Positions 1 to 6,021 of a stretch of DNA of 64,000 nucleotides are shown one piece after another; position 1 is the first letter of the stretch, and each line of letters opens with the position of its first letter. The notes below the pieces were generated by a model. The model did no database searches, was not told where the DNA came from, and saw nothing but the letters and a program-made list of their open reading frames with translations. Source of the stretch: a virus; the IMG/VR virus record IMGVR_UViG_3300008111_000005, positions 1 through 64,000 of that record, one strand, 5' to 3'. The position numbers and the translations under genes are program-made.

Positions 1-1
1 C

Positions 2-160
2 TTCGAAGAGGCGGCGGAGATGACGGAGGAGTTCCGCGCGGAGTACTGCGGTGACGGCGAGCCCGAGGGTTCGTACGACCTGAGCGACGATGCCGAGGCT
101 CTCGCCTCCGCGGGTTTCGGGACGGATGAGGATTACGGATATTACGGAGATGATTTTTAA
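2..160 (+). CDS. 3' end of an acidic protein (partial)
   Basis: An open frame runs from the window edge to a TAA and gives the last 52 residues of a protein whose start lies outside the window. The tail is rich in Glu, Asp, Gly and Tyr and ends in a GYYGDDF-type sequence. Codon use is GC-rich like the next + strand genes. No family is recognised. A strong sigma70-type promoter begins 9 bases after the stop, so this gene ends one transcription unit. Confidence 0.6.
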   Translation, partial: FEEAAEMTEEFRAEYCGDGEPEGSYDLSDDAEALASAGFGTDEDYGYYGDDF

Positions 161-168
161 GAAGGGGC

Positions 169-197
169 TTGACACGTAGTACAGACTAGGTTATATT
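169..197 (+). promoter_or_regulatory. sigma70-type promoter
   Basis: TTGACA (169-174) and TATATT (192-197) are separated by exactly 17 bases. The site lies 45 bases upstream of the AAA ATPase gene and just after the stop of the preceding gene. It should drive the + strand genes from 243. Confidence 0.8.
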
Positions 198-242
198 AAA
201 AGACGTTCCCAAAACTTCCCAAAGTAAAACGGAGATTACAAC

Positions 243-1082
243 ATGGCTGGTATCAAGCTCGTGAAGCGCGGTCGTCCCTCTAAGGCGGACATCGCAGCTC
301 GTCAGACTAAGACGGTGAAGAATCGTAGTGACGCAGATATCCTTACCGATCTCACTGAGCGGTTCAAGATTCTGTCTTTGCTCACGCAGGGTACGGTTGC
401 GAAGAATGTTCGTGCAATGGTTGTGACTGGCGCTCCCGGCGTTGGCAAGACGTATACGGTCGAGCAGATTCTTGAAAAGTCTGGCGTTCAGCACGAGATT
501 GTTCGCGGCGCACTCTCCGCGGTGAATCTCTACAAGCTCGCGTATCGGAATCGTAAGGCGGGTAACGTGGTGGTGCTGGATGACGCAGACTCTATCTTCA
601 ATGATGAGGAGGCGCTCAATCTGCTCAAGGCGCTGAGCGATACGTCTAGTGTTCGTCGTGTGTCGTGGATGAAGGAATCGCAGGCGCTGGTGGGTGATGA
701 TGTCCCGCAGCAGTTTGAATTCGAAGGCGCGCTCATCTTTATCAGCAATCTGGATTTCCAGACTTTCGTGGATGAGGGAAAGAATAAGTACGCGCAGCAC
801 TTCGAAGCGCTGATGTCGCGGAGTCTGTATCTTGACCTCCGCCTCCACAATCGAAACGAGCTGGGTGTGTGGGTCGAGCACATCGCTAAGGCTGGAAAGA
901 TTTTCGAGCGAGAGGATATCGCCAAGGATACTGGGGTCGCTATCTTGAATTTCATTCGCGGCAATCGTGAATCGCTTCGAGAGTTGTCAATCCGCACGTT
1001 GCTCAAAACGTGTCAGCTCGCTAAGACGCACCCAGCGAATTGGGAGCGGATGGCAAAGGTTCTCTTGACCAAGGGATACTAA
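243..1082 (+). CDS. AAA ATPase with N-terminal AT-hook-like motif
   Basis: A 279-residue P-loop ATPase. Walker A is GAPGVGKT (residues 63-70) and Walker B is VVVLDDAD (about 109-116). A sensor-like ISNLD and a basic helical C-terminal domain follow. The N-terminus has KRGRPSK (residues 8-14), which resembles an AT-hook DNA-minor-groove motif. A role as a DNA-bound motor or loader is inference; the adjacent clustered DnaA boxes and iterons make an initiator/loader role worth considering. The start follows a GGAG-type ribosome site. The stop overlaps the next start as TAATG. Known relatives are phage AAA proteins of unknown function. Confidence 0.8.
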   Translation: MAGIKLVKRGRPSKADIAARQTKTVKNRSDADILTDLTERFKILSLLTQGTVAKNVRAMVVTGAPGVGKTYTVEQILEKSGVQHEIVRGALSAVNLYKLAYRNRKAGNVVVLDDADSIFNDEEALNLLKALSDTSSVRRVSWMKESQALVGDDVPQQFEFEGALIFISNLDFQTFVDEGKNKYAQHFEALMSRSLYLDLRLHNRNELGVWVEHIAKAGKIFEREDIAKDTGVAILNFIRGNRESLRELSIRTLLKTCQLAKTHPANWERMAKVLLTKGY

Positions 1083-1273
1083 TGCAAAACGAAATCCGCG
1101 ACCGCAATGGTCGGCTGTTGGGTACCTTGTATATCGGAAGTGATAACCAAGAACTACGGGACCGAAATGGTACGTATTGTGGGAAATATGAAAATAGAAA
1201 TAACGAAACGCGTGACCGGCATGGGAAGCTAGTTGGTAGTGGGAATCTTTTAATGACCCTCCTACCCAACTAG
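1082..1273 (+). CDS. Small protein with three RDRNG-type repeats
   Basis: A 63-residue protein whose ATG overlaps the ATPase stop (TAATG), so translation is coupled. It consists of three near-repeats of about 17 residues, each built on the pattern (E)xRDRNGxxxG (RDRNG, RDRNG, RDRHG). This is typical of small beta-flap repeat modules found in phage and bacterial proteins. No enzymatic motif is present. A hairpin terminator follows closely. Function unknown; the coupling suggests it may work with the ATPase. Confidence 0.7.
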   Translation: MQNEIRDRNGRLLGTLYIGSDNQELRDRNGTYCGKYENRNNETRDRHGKLVGSGNLLMTLLPN

Positions 1274-1294
1274 AGCCGGACCACGAAGCCGAGG

Positions 1295-1326
1295 CCCCTA
1301 CCCTTTCTCCGTTGGGTAGGGGTTTC
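1295..1326 (+). terminator. GC-rich hairpin terminator
   Basis: CCCCTACCC (1295-1303) pairs perfectly with GGGTAGGGG (1314-1322), with a 10-base loop and a short T run after it. It closes the ATPase/repeat-protein unit. Confidence 0.6.
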
Positions 1327-1342
1327 GCATGCCCACCTGCGG

Positions 1343-1362
1343 TGATAAAACAATGATAAAAC
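1343..1362 (+). repeat. Two TGATAAAAC iterons, 11-bp spacing
   Basis: TGATAAAAC occurs at 1343-1351 and 1354-1362. The start-to-start distance is 11 bp, one helical turn, directly beside the DnaA boxes. The same 9-mer recurs at 3013, 3063 (inverted), 3952, 4448, 4742/4753/4764 (inverted) and 5070/5091/5112. Confidence 0.8.
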
Positions 1363-1407
1363 TTATCCACATCACAAATATGTTATCCACAAATGTGATG
1401 TGGATAA
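1363..1407. other. Three DnaA boxes in a long dyad (candidate replication origin)
   Basis: TTATCCACA, the bacterial DnaA-box consensus, occurs at 1363-1371, 1383-1391 and, inverted, 1399-1407. The outer two lie in a perfect 14-bp inverted repeat (1363-1376 and 1394-1407); the third sits in the 17-bp centre. Two iterons precede and a promoter follows. Three perfect 9-mers within 45 bp are very unlikely by chance. The sequence supports binding of host DnaA; use as an origin or as a DnaA-controlled switch is inference. Confidence 0.75.
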
Positions 1408-1437
1408 CTTGTCAAGCCCTAAAATAACATTGTTACA

Positions 1438-1488
1438 TTGTAACGATTACTTGGGGGCGGTTGTGTTTCCCTATTATAAGCGTATATT
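1438..1488 (+). promoter_or_regulatory. Tripartite promoter (TTGTAACG / TTGTGT / TATATT)
   Basis: TTGTAACG (1438-1445), TTGTGT (1461-1466) and TATATT (1483-1488, 16-bp spacer), followed by ACAGTATA. The same three blocks with nearly the same spacing occur at 3088-3148 (+) and 4387-4437 (-). The TTGTAACG box is part of a GTTACA/TGTAAC palindrome here. It drives the GP88-like gene. Confidence 0.75.
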
Positions 1489-1519
1489 ACAGTATAACCA
1501 AAACGGAGAAAGAAACCGC

Positions 1520-2230
1520 ATGTCGATGTTCACCGCAGTCAATCCGAAGCTGAAGAAGGGCGAGTCTTTTGGATATATGTCTTTCGGTATTCATTTCGCC
1601 CCGCATACTCTGAGCGGGTATCAGGTCTGTTCATCGGCATCGGAAGGGTGCAAGGGTGCGTGTCTCTACACTAGTGGGCACGGACGTTTCACGCGGACGC
1701 AGGAAGCGCGTATCGCAAAGACGAAGCGTTTCTTTGAGACGCGCGAGCAGTTTCTCGCTGAGCTGGTGAAAGATATTCACGCGGCGATGCGCAAGGCGGG
1801 TCGGTCGGGCTTTCTTCCCGCTTTCCGTCTCAACCTGACGAGCGATGTTCGCTGGGAGACTATCCCTGTCGGCGGGTTCCGCAACATTATGGAAATGTTT
1901 CCTAATGTGCAGTTTTACGATTACACGAAGCACACGAACCGCAAGAACATTCCGGCGAACTATCACCTTACCTTCAGCCGTAGCGAGAGCAACGATAGCC
2001 AGCTCACGGCGATGTTCGACCGCGGCTTCAATGTCGCCATTGTGTTCGACACGCCGAAGGGTAAGAATCTTCCGACTACCTACATGGGCCGCGAAGTAAT
2101 TGACGGCGACGAGCACGACCTGCGGTTCCTCGACAAGAAGGGCGTGTGGGTTGGCCTCCGCGGCAAGGGTGAAGCAAAGAAGGGAACGCATAACGGGTTC
2201 GTGGTCCTTACTTACAACAAAGGAAACTAA
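1520..2230 (+). CDS. GP88-like phage protein
   Basis: A 236-residue protein. I chose the ATG at 1520 because it follows an AACGGAGAA ribosome site just after the promoter; an upstream in-frame extension would overlap the promoter. The hallmark is a Cys cluster near residues 37-48 (VCSSASEGCKGACLYTSG), as in the gene-product-88 family of actinobacteriophages, where the Cys may bind metal. The rest is basic and aromatic-rich. Family biochemical function is unknown. The family call is from memory of the motif. Confidence 0.65.
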   Translation: MSMFTAVNPKLKKGESFGYMSFGIHFAPHTLSGYQVCSSASEGCKGACLYTSGHGRFTRTQEARIAKTKRFFETREQFLAELVKDIHAAMRKAGRSGFLPAFRLNLTSDVRWETIPVGGFRNIMEMFPNVQFYDYTKHTNRKNIPANYHLTFSRSESNDSQLTAMFDRGFNVAIVFDTPKGKNLPTTYMGREVIDGDEHDLRFLDKKGVWVGLRGKGEAKKGTHNGFVVLTYNKGN

Positions 2231-2232
2231 AA

Positions 2233-2373
2233 ATGAAAACGTTTCAGGTTCCAGTGTGGTTCAACATTCAGGCCGAGACACAAGAGGAGGCTTGGCAGAT
2301 TGTGAATGACATGATGGGCATGCATGTGGACTATGTGGTGGAAGAGCCCGTAGAAATTGGCGAGGATAACTAA
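2233..2373 (+). CDS. Small acidic protein
   Basis: A 46-residue frame, MKTFQVPVWFNIQAETQEEA onward, starts 2 bases after the GP88-like stop. It ends in TAA followed at once by the next ATG (TAATATG). The sequence alternates hydrophobic and acidic residues, like a small beta-alpha fold. No family recognised. Spacing to both neighbours supports a real coupled gene. Confidence 0.65.
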   Translation: MKTFQVPVWFNIQAETQEEAWQIVNDMMGMHVDYVVEEPVEIGEDN

Positions 2374-2374
2374 T

Positions 2375-2554
2375 ATGCAAAACCGTGACAGTCTCATTTA
2401 CCAATTTGCCGAGTGCATGGTGCATGACATGGATGGCGACTCGCTTATGGTGTATGCACTGGAAAAGCTGCGGGAAGATTACTCGCAATACAGCGATGAG
2501 GTGCTACTCGCAGAAATTTCGGAATACTATCCCGAACTCCTAGAGGAAAACTAA
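2375..2554 (+). CDS. Small acidic helical protein
   Basis: A 59-residue protein beginning MQNRDSLIYQF. The start at 2375 is preferred over a further upstream in-frame codon because all genes in this row follow the stop-TATG pattern. It is strongly acidic (many Glu/Asp) and mostly helical, with no recognised domain. It sits in a row of short + strand genes that probably share one early transcript. Confidence 0.65.
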   Translation: MQNRDSLIYQFAECMVHDMDGDSLMVYALEKLREDYSQYSDEVLLAEISEYYPELLEEN

Positions 2555-2555
2555 T

Positions 2556-2765
2556 ATGCAAACCTATGTGGTCCTATATTACAGCCCACGTTTGTATAGC
2601 GAAACGTCACCACCAACAATTGGCCCACTGACGTTTAAGTGCGAAGCGGATGATGTTGAGCATGCAAGGGAACAAGTCATAGACGCAGAATTCGATGCGG
2701 ATATTGTATGGGTTGAGCAAACAGATGATGTAGGGATGGCACATAACAATTATTGGGAGAATTAA
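2556..2765 (+). CDS. Small hypothetical protein
   Basis: A 69-residue protein beginning MQTYVVLYYSPR, linked to the previous gene by TAATATG. It has a hydrophobic start, a Pro-rich middle and an acidic, Asp-rich end. The N-terminal beta strand and acidic helix resemble phage host-modifying small proteins only in general character. No family recognised. Confidence 0.65.
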   Translation: MQTYVVLYYSPRLYSETSPPTIGPLTFKCEADDVEHAREQVIDAEFDADIVWVEQTDDVGMAHNNYWEN

Positions 2766-2768
2766 CTA

Positions 2769-2987
2769 ATGCCTGCTGACAAGCGTACCTATGTGGGGCA
2801 AGTAACGTTGAAAGGAAAACCTGCTGGTAATGATATTTGGTATAAGGTAGAAGGTACGTCCGGTGCTATTCATCCTGTTTCTGCTATCGGTGCCACCGCA
2901 GCAGTGAAAGCGAAACTTGGCACGCCGTTTAAGCTTTATATTACGTCGAAAGGTATGGTTACCTATTACGAGCTCGAGCGTATTTAA
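2769..2987 (+). CDS. Small basic hypothetical protein
   Basis: A 72-residue protein beginning MPADKRTYVGQVTLKG, basic and beta-rich (VTLKGKPAGNDIWYKVEG), with a conserved-looking Gly/Ala centre. The fold may be a small beta barrel. It starts 3 bases after the previous stop. It ends the first row of small genes; the following 190 bases hold a promoter and two iterons. Confidence 0.65.
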   Translation: MPADKRTYVGQVTLKGKPAGNDIWYKVEGTSGAIHPVSAIGATAAVKAKLGTPFKLYITSKGMVTYYELERI

Positions 2988-3012
2988 GTATTTTTTAAAT
3001 ACGTTCGACCGA

Positions 3013-3071
3013 TGATAAAACTGCCCGAAGAAACCCCGAACCCCGAATCATCATAATCCGACGTTTTATCA
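3013..3071. repeat. Inverted pair of TGATAAAAC iterons
   Basis: TGATAAAAC at 3013-3021 and its complement GTTTTATCA at 3063-3071 flank a 41-bp spacer containing two CCCCGAA direct repeats. They lie between the stop at 2987 and the tripartite promoter from 3088. Confidence 0.7.
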
Positions 3072-3087
3072 CGCGGGGCCGGCGCAA

Positions 3088-3160
3088 TTGTAACGGAATT
3101 GTAACGGACAGTATAGGGGCTTGTGTTCCCATAATATAGGGGTATATTACAGTATACCCA
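3088..3160 (+). promoter_or_regulatory. Tripartite promoter with dyad over the -10
   Basis: Two TTGTAACG boxes (3088-3095 and 3099-3106, 11 bp apart), TTGTGT (3121-3126) and TATATT (3143-3148, 16-bp spacer). The -10 lies in a dyad, GGGTATATTACAGTATACCC, suggesting an operator. The downstream CCAAAACGGAGAA matches that of the 1438-1488 promoter, so promoter and leader seem duplicated. Confidence 0.75.
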
Positions 3161-3178
3161 AAACGGAGAACAAAAACG

Positions 3179-3475
3179 ATGAGCAACGAAACGTATAACG
3201 GCTGGACCAACTACGAAACGTGGCGCGTGAATCTGGAAATGCTGGACGGGATGACGCCGGAAGATTTCGGGTTCCAGCTGTATAACACGGATGCCGACAG
3301 CCTTGCCGATATGGTGAACGACCTGAAAATGAACCTAGAGGAGCACGTGTGGGAAATTGTTGGGCAGGACGCCAAGGGGTTCGCGCTGGACCTCGCGGAG
3401 AGTTTCCTCGCTCGTGTGGATTGGGAGGAAATCGCTGAGCATATGGTATCCGACTACGCAGCGGAGGTGGCGTAA
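3179..3475 (+). CDS. DUF7249-like protein (TNYETW motif)
   Basis: A 98-residue acidic protein beginning MSNETYNGWTNYETWRVNLE. The GWTNYETW start is characteristic of a family of small phage and plasmid proteins (DUF7249, from memory). The rest is an acidic helical domain. It starts after an AACGGAGAA ribosome site below its own promoter. Family function is unknown. It heads a three-gene unit ending in a strong terminator. Confidence 0.7.
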   Translation: MSNETYNGWTNYETWRVNLEMLDGMTPEDFGFQLYNTDADSLADMVNDLKMNLEEHVWEIVGQDAKGFALDLAESFLARVDWEEIAEHMVSDYAAEVA

Positions 3476-3476
3476 T

Positions 3477-3692
3477 ATGACAATGCATCCTAGCATTACC
3501 CTTGACACTATCCTCGCCGCGGTGCAGGATGATTATATCGGCATCTGCATCCGTTGTGGGCAGGAGCAGGAAGGCGTGGAGCCCGACGCCCGAAAGTATG
3601 AGTGCGACAGCTGTGGGGCCAACGCCGTCTATGGGGCGGAGGAACTGCTAATGGCTACCGGCGCTATCCAGTCTGTCGTGGGGGCTCGCTAA
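3477..3692 (+). CDS. Small zinc-ribbon protein
   Basis: A 71-residue protein beginning MTMHPSITLD; the start at 3477 follows the preceding stop as TAATATG. It has two Cys pairs, CIRCG (around residues 24-28) and CDSCG (around 44-48), separated by a short acidic loop, as expected of a zinc ribbon that binds DNA, RNA or protein. Its stop overlaps the next start (TAATG). Specific partner unknown. Confidence 0.7.
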   Translation: MTMHPSITLDTILAAVQDDYIGICIRCGQEQEGVEPDARKYECDSCGANAVYGAEELLMATGAIQSVVGAR

Positions 3693-3901
3693 TGTTGAAG
3701 CGTCAGCGGACAGTACGTAAGGGCTGTGTCTACCGGTGGGCAGGGTTCTCACCGTATAACCCTAAAATCAAAAAGGATGCCCTGCTTCGCGTGGTGAACA
3801 TTCCCGGCGGGAGCAAGGGTGGCGTCTATCGTAACGTAGAGGATATGCAGGGCAATATTCATTTCGTCCATATCGGCAACCTGAAGCCCCGAAACGCCTA
3901 A
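3692..3901 (+). CDS. Small basic protein, possible SH3-like fold
   Basis: A 69-residue basic protein beginning MLKRQRTVRKGCVYRW. The start overlaps the previous stop by one base. The lysine/arginine-rich N-terminus and predicted beta strands, with a GGSKGGVY turn, suggest a small nucleic-acid-binding barrel, but no family is recognised. It is the last gene before a strong terminator. Confidence 0.65.
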   Translation: MLKRQRTVRKGCVYRWAGFSPYNPKIKKDALLRVVNIPGGSKGGVYRNVEDMQGNIHFVHIGNLKPRNA

Positions 3902-3907
3902 TATAAG

Positions 3908-3945
3908 AAAACCCCACATGAATTTGTGGGGTTTTTTCTTTTTCT
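3908..3945 (+). terminator. Strong intrinsic terminator
   Basis: AAACCCCACA pairs with TGTGGGGTTT around an ATGAATT-type loop and is followed by a run of T (TTTTTTCTTTTT). It ends the + strand unit. An iteron (3952-3960) lies just beyond. Confidence 0.85.
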
Positions 3946-3951
3946 AAAAAA

Positions 3952-3960
3952 TGATAAAAC
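3952..3960 (+). repeat. Single TGATAAAAC iteron
   Basis: One exact copy of the 9-mer between the terminator and the converging - strand genes. Confidence 0.6.
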
Positions 3961-4006
3961 ACGGGCACACCTTGCCCTAATATTATATTATATAATAAAA
4001 AACTAC

Positions 4007-4186
4007 TTACCCGAAATCAATTTCGCCCCCCAATTGTTCTAGCTCACGAACTACGTCAAGCCGCTCCGATACGGCTTCGAAGATCCAATCATCTATCTGC
4101 TGCCGCTCATCCTTGAGCCGTTGGATGGTGGCGGTCAGCTCATCCCACTGCTCATTGAGCTCTTGTATCTTTTCCATATTAGCCAT
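4007..4186 (-). CDS. Small coiled-coil protein
   Basis: A 59-residue protein read from ATG at 4186 (MANMEKIQEL) or, less likely, from the ATG at 4177. It is almost wholly helical with heptad-like leucines and charged residues (EL, QR, LKDERQQ), so a short coiled coil is likely. Its start overlaps the stop of the upstream - strand gene by 8 bases (ATGGCTAA). No family recognised. The pair converges on the + strand unit. Confidence 0.65.
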   Translation of the reverse strand: MANMEKIQELNEQWDELTATIQRLKDERQQIDDWIFEAVSERLDVVRELEQLGGEIDFG

Positions 4187-4379
4187 TTTCCATAGGGGAA
4201 AGGGATGACACGCGGATCCAATAGTTTTCCAGTCCTGGAATGTTCGACGGGTTCACCACCGCGGCGTTGTGCACGCACGCCATCTGGACACCATTCCATG
4301 TGTCCAGCGCGAGAAGCGTGACGGGCTTCTGAAAGCCCGTGTCCATGAACTGCTTGCCGATATCGTTCGTAGTAATCAT
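4179..4379 (-). CDS. Small hypothetical protein
   Basis: A 66-residue protein beginning MITTNDIGKQF, beta-rich with a central ALDTWNGVQMACVHNAAVV stretch. It begins 8 bases below a perfect copy of the tripartite promoter, so it is very likely expressed. No family recognised. It is the only gene pair in the left 5 kb that reads on the - strand. Confidence 0.65.
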   Translation of the reverse strand: MITTNDIGKQFMDTGFQKPVTLLALDTWNGVQMACVHNAAVVNPSNIPGLENYWIRVSSLSPMENG

Positions 4380-4386
4380 ATACCGT

Positions 4387-4437
4387 AATATACCCTAATA
4401 TTATGAAAACACAAGGGCGGTCACGATTTCGTTACAA
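4387..4437 (-). promoter_or_regulatory. Tripartite promoter, - strand copy
   Basis: On the - strand: TTGTAACG (4437-4430), TTGTGT (4414-4409), 16-bp spacer, TATATT (4392-4387), then ACGGTATA. The block order and spacing match the two + strand copies, which argues that one regulator controls all three units. Confidence 0.75.
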
Positions 4438-4661
4438 ACTAAAAAAATGATAAAACACGCGCCTTCTTCACCCTATATGATCATAATACCAAGCCCCCAC
4501 AATATCAAGCCCTTATATACATTGTTACATTTCTTTCGGTGTTTCTTCGGGCAGCGTGCAGGTTTACATAATCTATATTATATGCACCGAACAAACACCG
4601 AAGCTAATGGGGGCAATGTCATAATGACGGGGCGGACTGTCAATATAACATATTATTAGAC

Positions 4662-4670
4662 TTTTCCACA
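4662..4670 (+). other. DnaA-like box TTTTCCACA
   Basis: TTTTCCACA, a known DnaA-box variant (for example in cyanobacteria), followed by a second partial copy TGTCCACA at 4671-4678. Confidence 0.5.
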
Positions 4671-4741
4671 TGTCCACATTTAGCTCAGTACTAAGGGAAG
4701 CATGTTATTCGGGATTGCTTTCGGTGTCTATACGGGCATGG

Positions 4742-4782
4742 GTTTTATCATCGTTTTATCACGGTTTTATCATTTTTCCACA
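4742..4782 (-). repeat. Three iterons at 11-bp spacing plus DnaA-like box
   Basis: GTTTTATCA (complement of TGATAAAAC) at 4742-4750, 4753-4761 and 4764-4772, each exactly 11 bp apart, then TTTTCCACA at 4774-4782. The iterons would lie on one face of the helix. Confidence 0.8.
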
Positions 4783-5069
4783 GCAATCAGATTTGTGATA
4801 TCTATTCCCCCGTGGCCCGTACGTGGCGACTTGGGCGTATATGGGGCGTGTATAGTATACGATGTGCGGGCCAGGCCCCTATGGCGCAAGGGGAATGGGG
4901 TGAATTTACAAGGCCTAAAAAAATTTGCTTGCGCGGCGAACACACTAGCGCCTTGCTCGGTTCTAATAATACTATGATATTACTATAATATATTATGTAT
5001 AACAATCTATTACTAAATTATTACCTTTTTATTCATACTTCGCGCTCATATTTCCCCATTATCGAAAAA

Positions 5070-5120
5070 TGATAAAACGAACCACAAAAATGATAAAACG
5101 ATTGTAGAAAATGATAAAAC
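5070..5120 (+). repeat. Three iterons at 21-bp spacing
   Basis: TGATAAAAC at 5070-5078, 5091-5099 and 5112-5120, exactly 21 bp apart (two helical turns), each preceded by a run of A. Phasing points to cooperative protein binding. Confidence 0.8.
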
Positions 5121-5178
5121 GGACCTTTCCTATATAGGGTACGATATGAGGTACTTTCTGGTATAATATAGGATATAA

Positions 5179-5216
5179 AGACAAAAACATCATGACTATT
5201 ATCATGATGCTTGTCT
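5179..5216 (-). terminator. Long hairpin at the end of the - strand gene block
   Basis: AGACAA and CATCATGA pair with TCATGATG and TTGTCT in a long, slightly interrupted stem. On the - strand it is followed by TTTATA. It lies about 25 bases beyond the last gene of the - strand block, as expected for its terminator. Confidence 0.6.
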
Positions 5217-5240
5217 ATACCTCTCTTGTATCTATATTAT

Positions 5241-5717
5241 TTATTGTTGGTGTGACCGATAGCTCTTCCTATACTTTACCGGTAATGCCACACTATATTC
5301 TTTCATACCTAATATAAGTTCTTTTTTAGATATGCCTGCATATTTCTTTAAGAGATAGATGTACTTCCCCACGAACCTACTATCATGATAATCATATCCT
5401 AATGCGTGGACCATTTCATGTATAAGGGTTATCATATCTCGTTGGGTAGGCGCTAGCTCTATGGTTTGACGATCACACCAGGAATAATAAAAGTTTTTCC
5501 CACGTGCTTGTGTATGATATATGCCTTTACCAAATCGTATTTCAGGAATTAAATACTTTCCATTTGACTCATTATCCCAGATGAGTTGACCCAAGGTACG
5601 GAGTCTAGTAATAGGTAATTGTTTAATAAATGGTTTATATTCCGGTTGGTAAAAGAACTCGCCCTCGAACTTATACAATCGTCGGGTATTAATCATTTCA
5701 CGATATTGTTTGTCCAT
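5241..5717 (-). CDS. SprT-like zinc metalloprotein
   Basis: A 158-residue protein. Residues 98-111 contain HEMVHALGYDYH: His100, Glu101 and His104 form an HExxH zinc site and His111 is a likely third ligand. This matches small SprT-like or minigluzincin proteins. The N-terminal half is basic and aromatic and may bind DNA or protein. It lacks a clear C-terminal zinc ribbon of full SprT. A protease activity is expected but not shown. It is the last gene of the - strand block. Confidence 0.65.
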   Translation of the reverse strand: MDKQYREMINTRRLYKFEGEFFYQPEYKPFIKQLPITRLRTLGQLIWDNESNGKYLIPEIRFGKGIYHTQARGKNFYYSWCDRQTIELAPTQRDMITLIHEMVHALGYDYHDSRFVGKYIYLLKKYAGISKKELILGMKEYSVALPVKYRKSYRSHQQ

Positions 5718-5811
5718 TCTCTTTTTGCTCCGCTTTCTTACAGAGTTGGTATTGATAGTATACTAACCAATAACCAATTCCTATTGATACTAACCAAGCA
5801 ATTGCCCACAT
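5698..5811 (-). CDS. Tiny membrane protein
   Basis: A 37-residue frame beginning MWAIAWLVSIGIGYWLVYYQ: one transmembrane helix (residues 2-19), then a basic/Gln-rich tail. It overlaps the start of the next gene by 20 bases. An AGAGAA sequence precedes the ATG. Function unknown. Confidence 0.5.
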   Translation of the reverse strand: MWAIAWLVSIGIGYWLVYYQYQLCKKAEQKENGQTIS

Positions 5812-5866
5812 AACATTCTCTATTAATAGGTGTGTTTATATGTATCACCGACCTCTATGATTATAT

Positions 5867-6019
5867 TCATAGATTTCCATCTACATCGTACCATTCAAAC
5901 TTGGTAATCTTTGGCTTCTTATGGGTATACACTTCTTTGTAATCTTTCTGACCTTTCTTATCAGATTTATCGTTTTGCTTCTTTGACCACTTGTTTTTAT
6001 CTTTCCACGTTTTACCCAT
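5867..6019 (-). CDS. Small lysine-rich protein
   Basis: A 50-residue frame, MGKTWKDKNKWSKKQNDKSD onward, with about a third of its residues Lys or Arg, ending FEWYDVDGNL. Such basic phage peptides often bind nucleic acid, but that is inference. The aromatic C-terminus is distinctive. No family recognised. Confidence 0.5.
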   Translation of the reverse strand: MGKTWKDKNKWSKKQNDKSDKKGQKDYKEVYTHKKPKITKFEWYDVDGNL

Positions 6020-6021
6020 AA

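Larger units (their letters stand above)
4415..5240. other. Non-coding region, candidate origin
   Basis: About 820 bases between the - strand promoter and the end of the next gene, without a convincing gene. Open frames here have no ribosome site and poor composition. It holds seven TGATAAAAC iterons (4448, 4742, 4753, 4764, 5070, 5091, 5112) and TTTTCCACA boxes (4662-4670 and 4774-4782). An AT-rich tract (about 4965-5040) follows, then a long hairpin (5179-5216). This combination is typical of replication origins; function is inferred. Confidence 0.6.

Noticed and set aside
186-881. 231-residue open frame on the - strand
   Set aside because: Opposite the AAA ATPase gene, which has Walker motifs, a promoter and a ribosome site.
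4447-4977. Two frames in the iteron region (70 and 91 residues)
   Set aside because: They contain the iterons and DnaA-like boxes, lack ribosome sites and read as low-complexity translations; I treat the region as non-coding.
5070-5120. CRISPR array
   Set aside because: Repeats of only 9 bases at 21-bp spacing and the same motif elsewhere in both directions; no spacer diversity or Cas gene. Iterons fit better.
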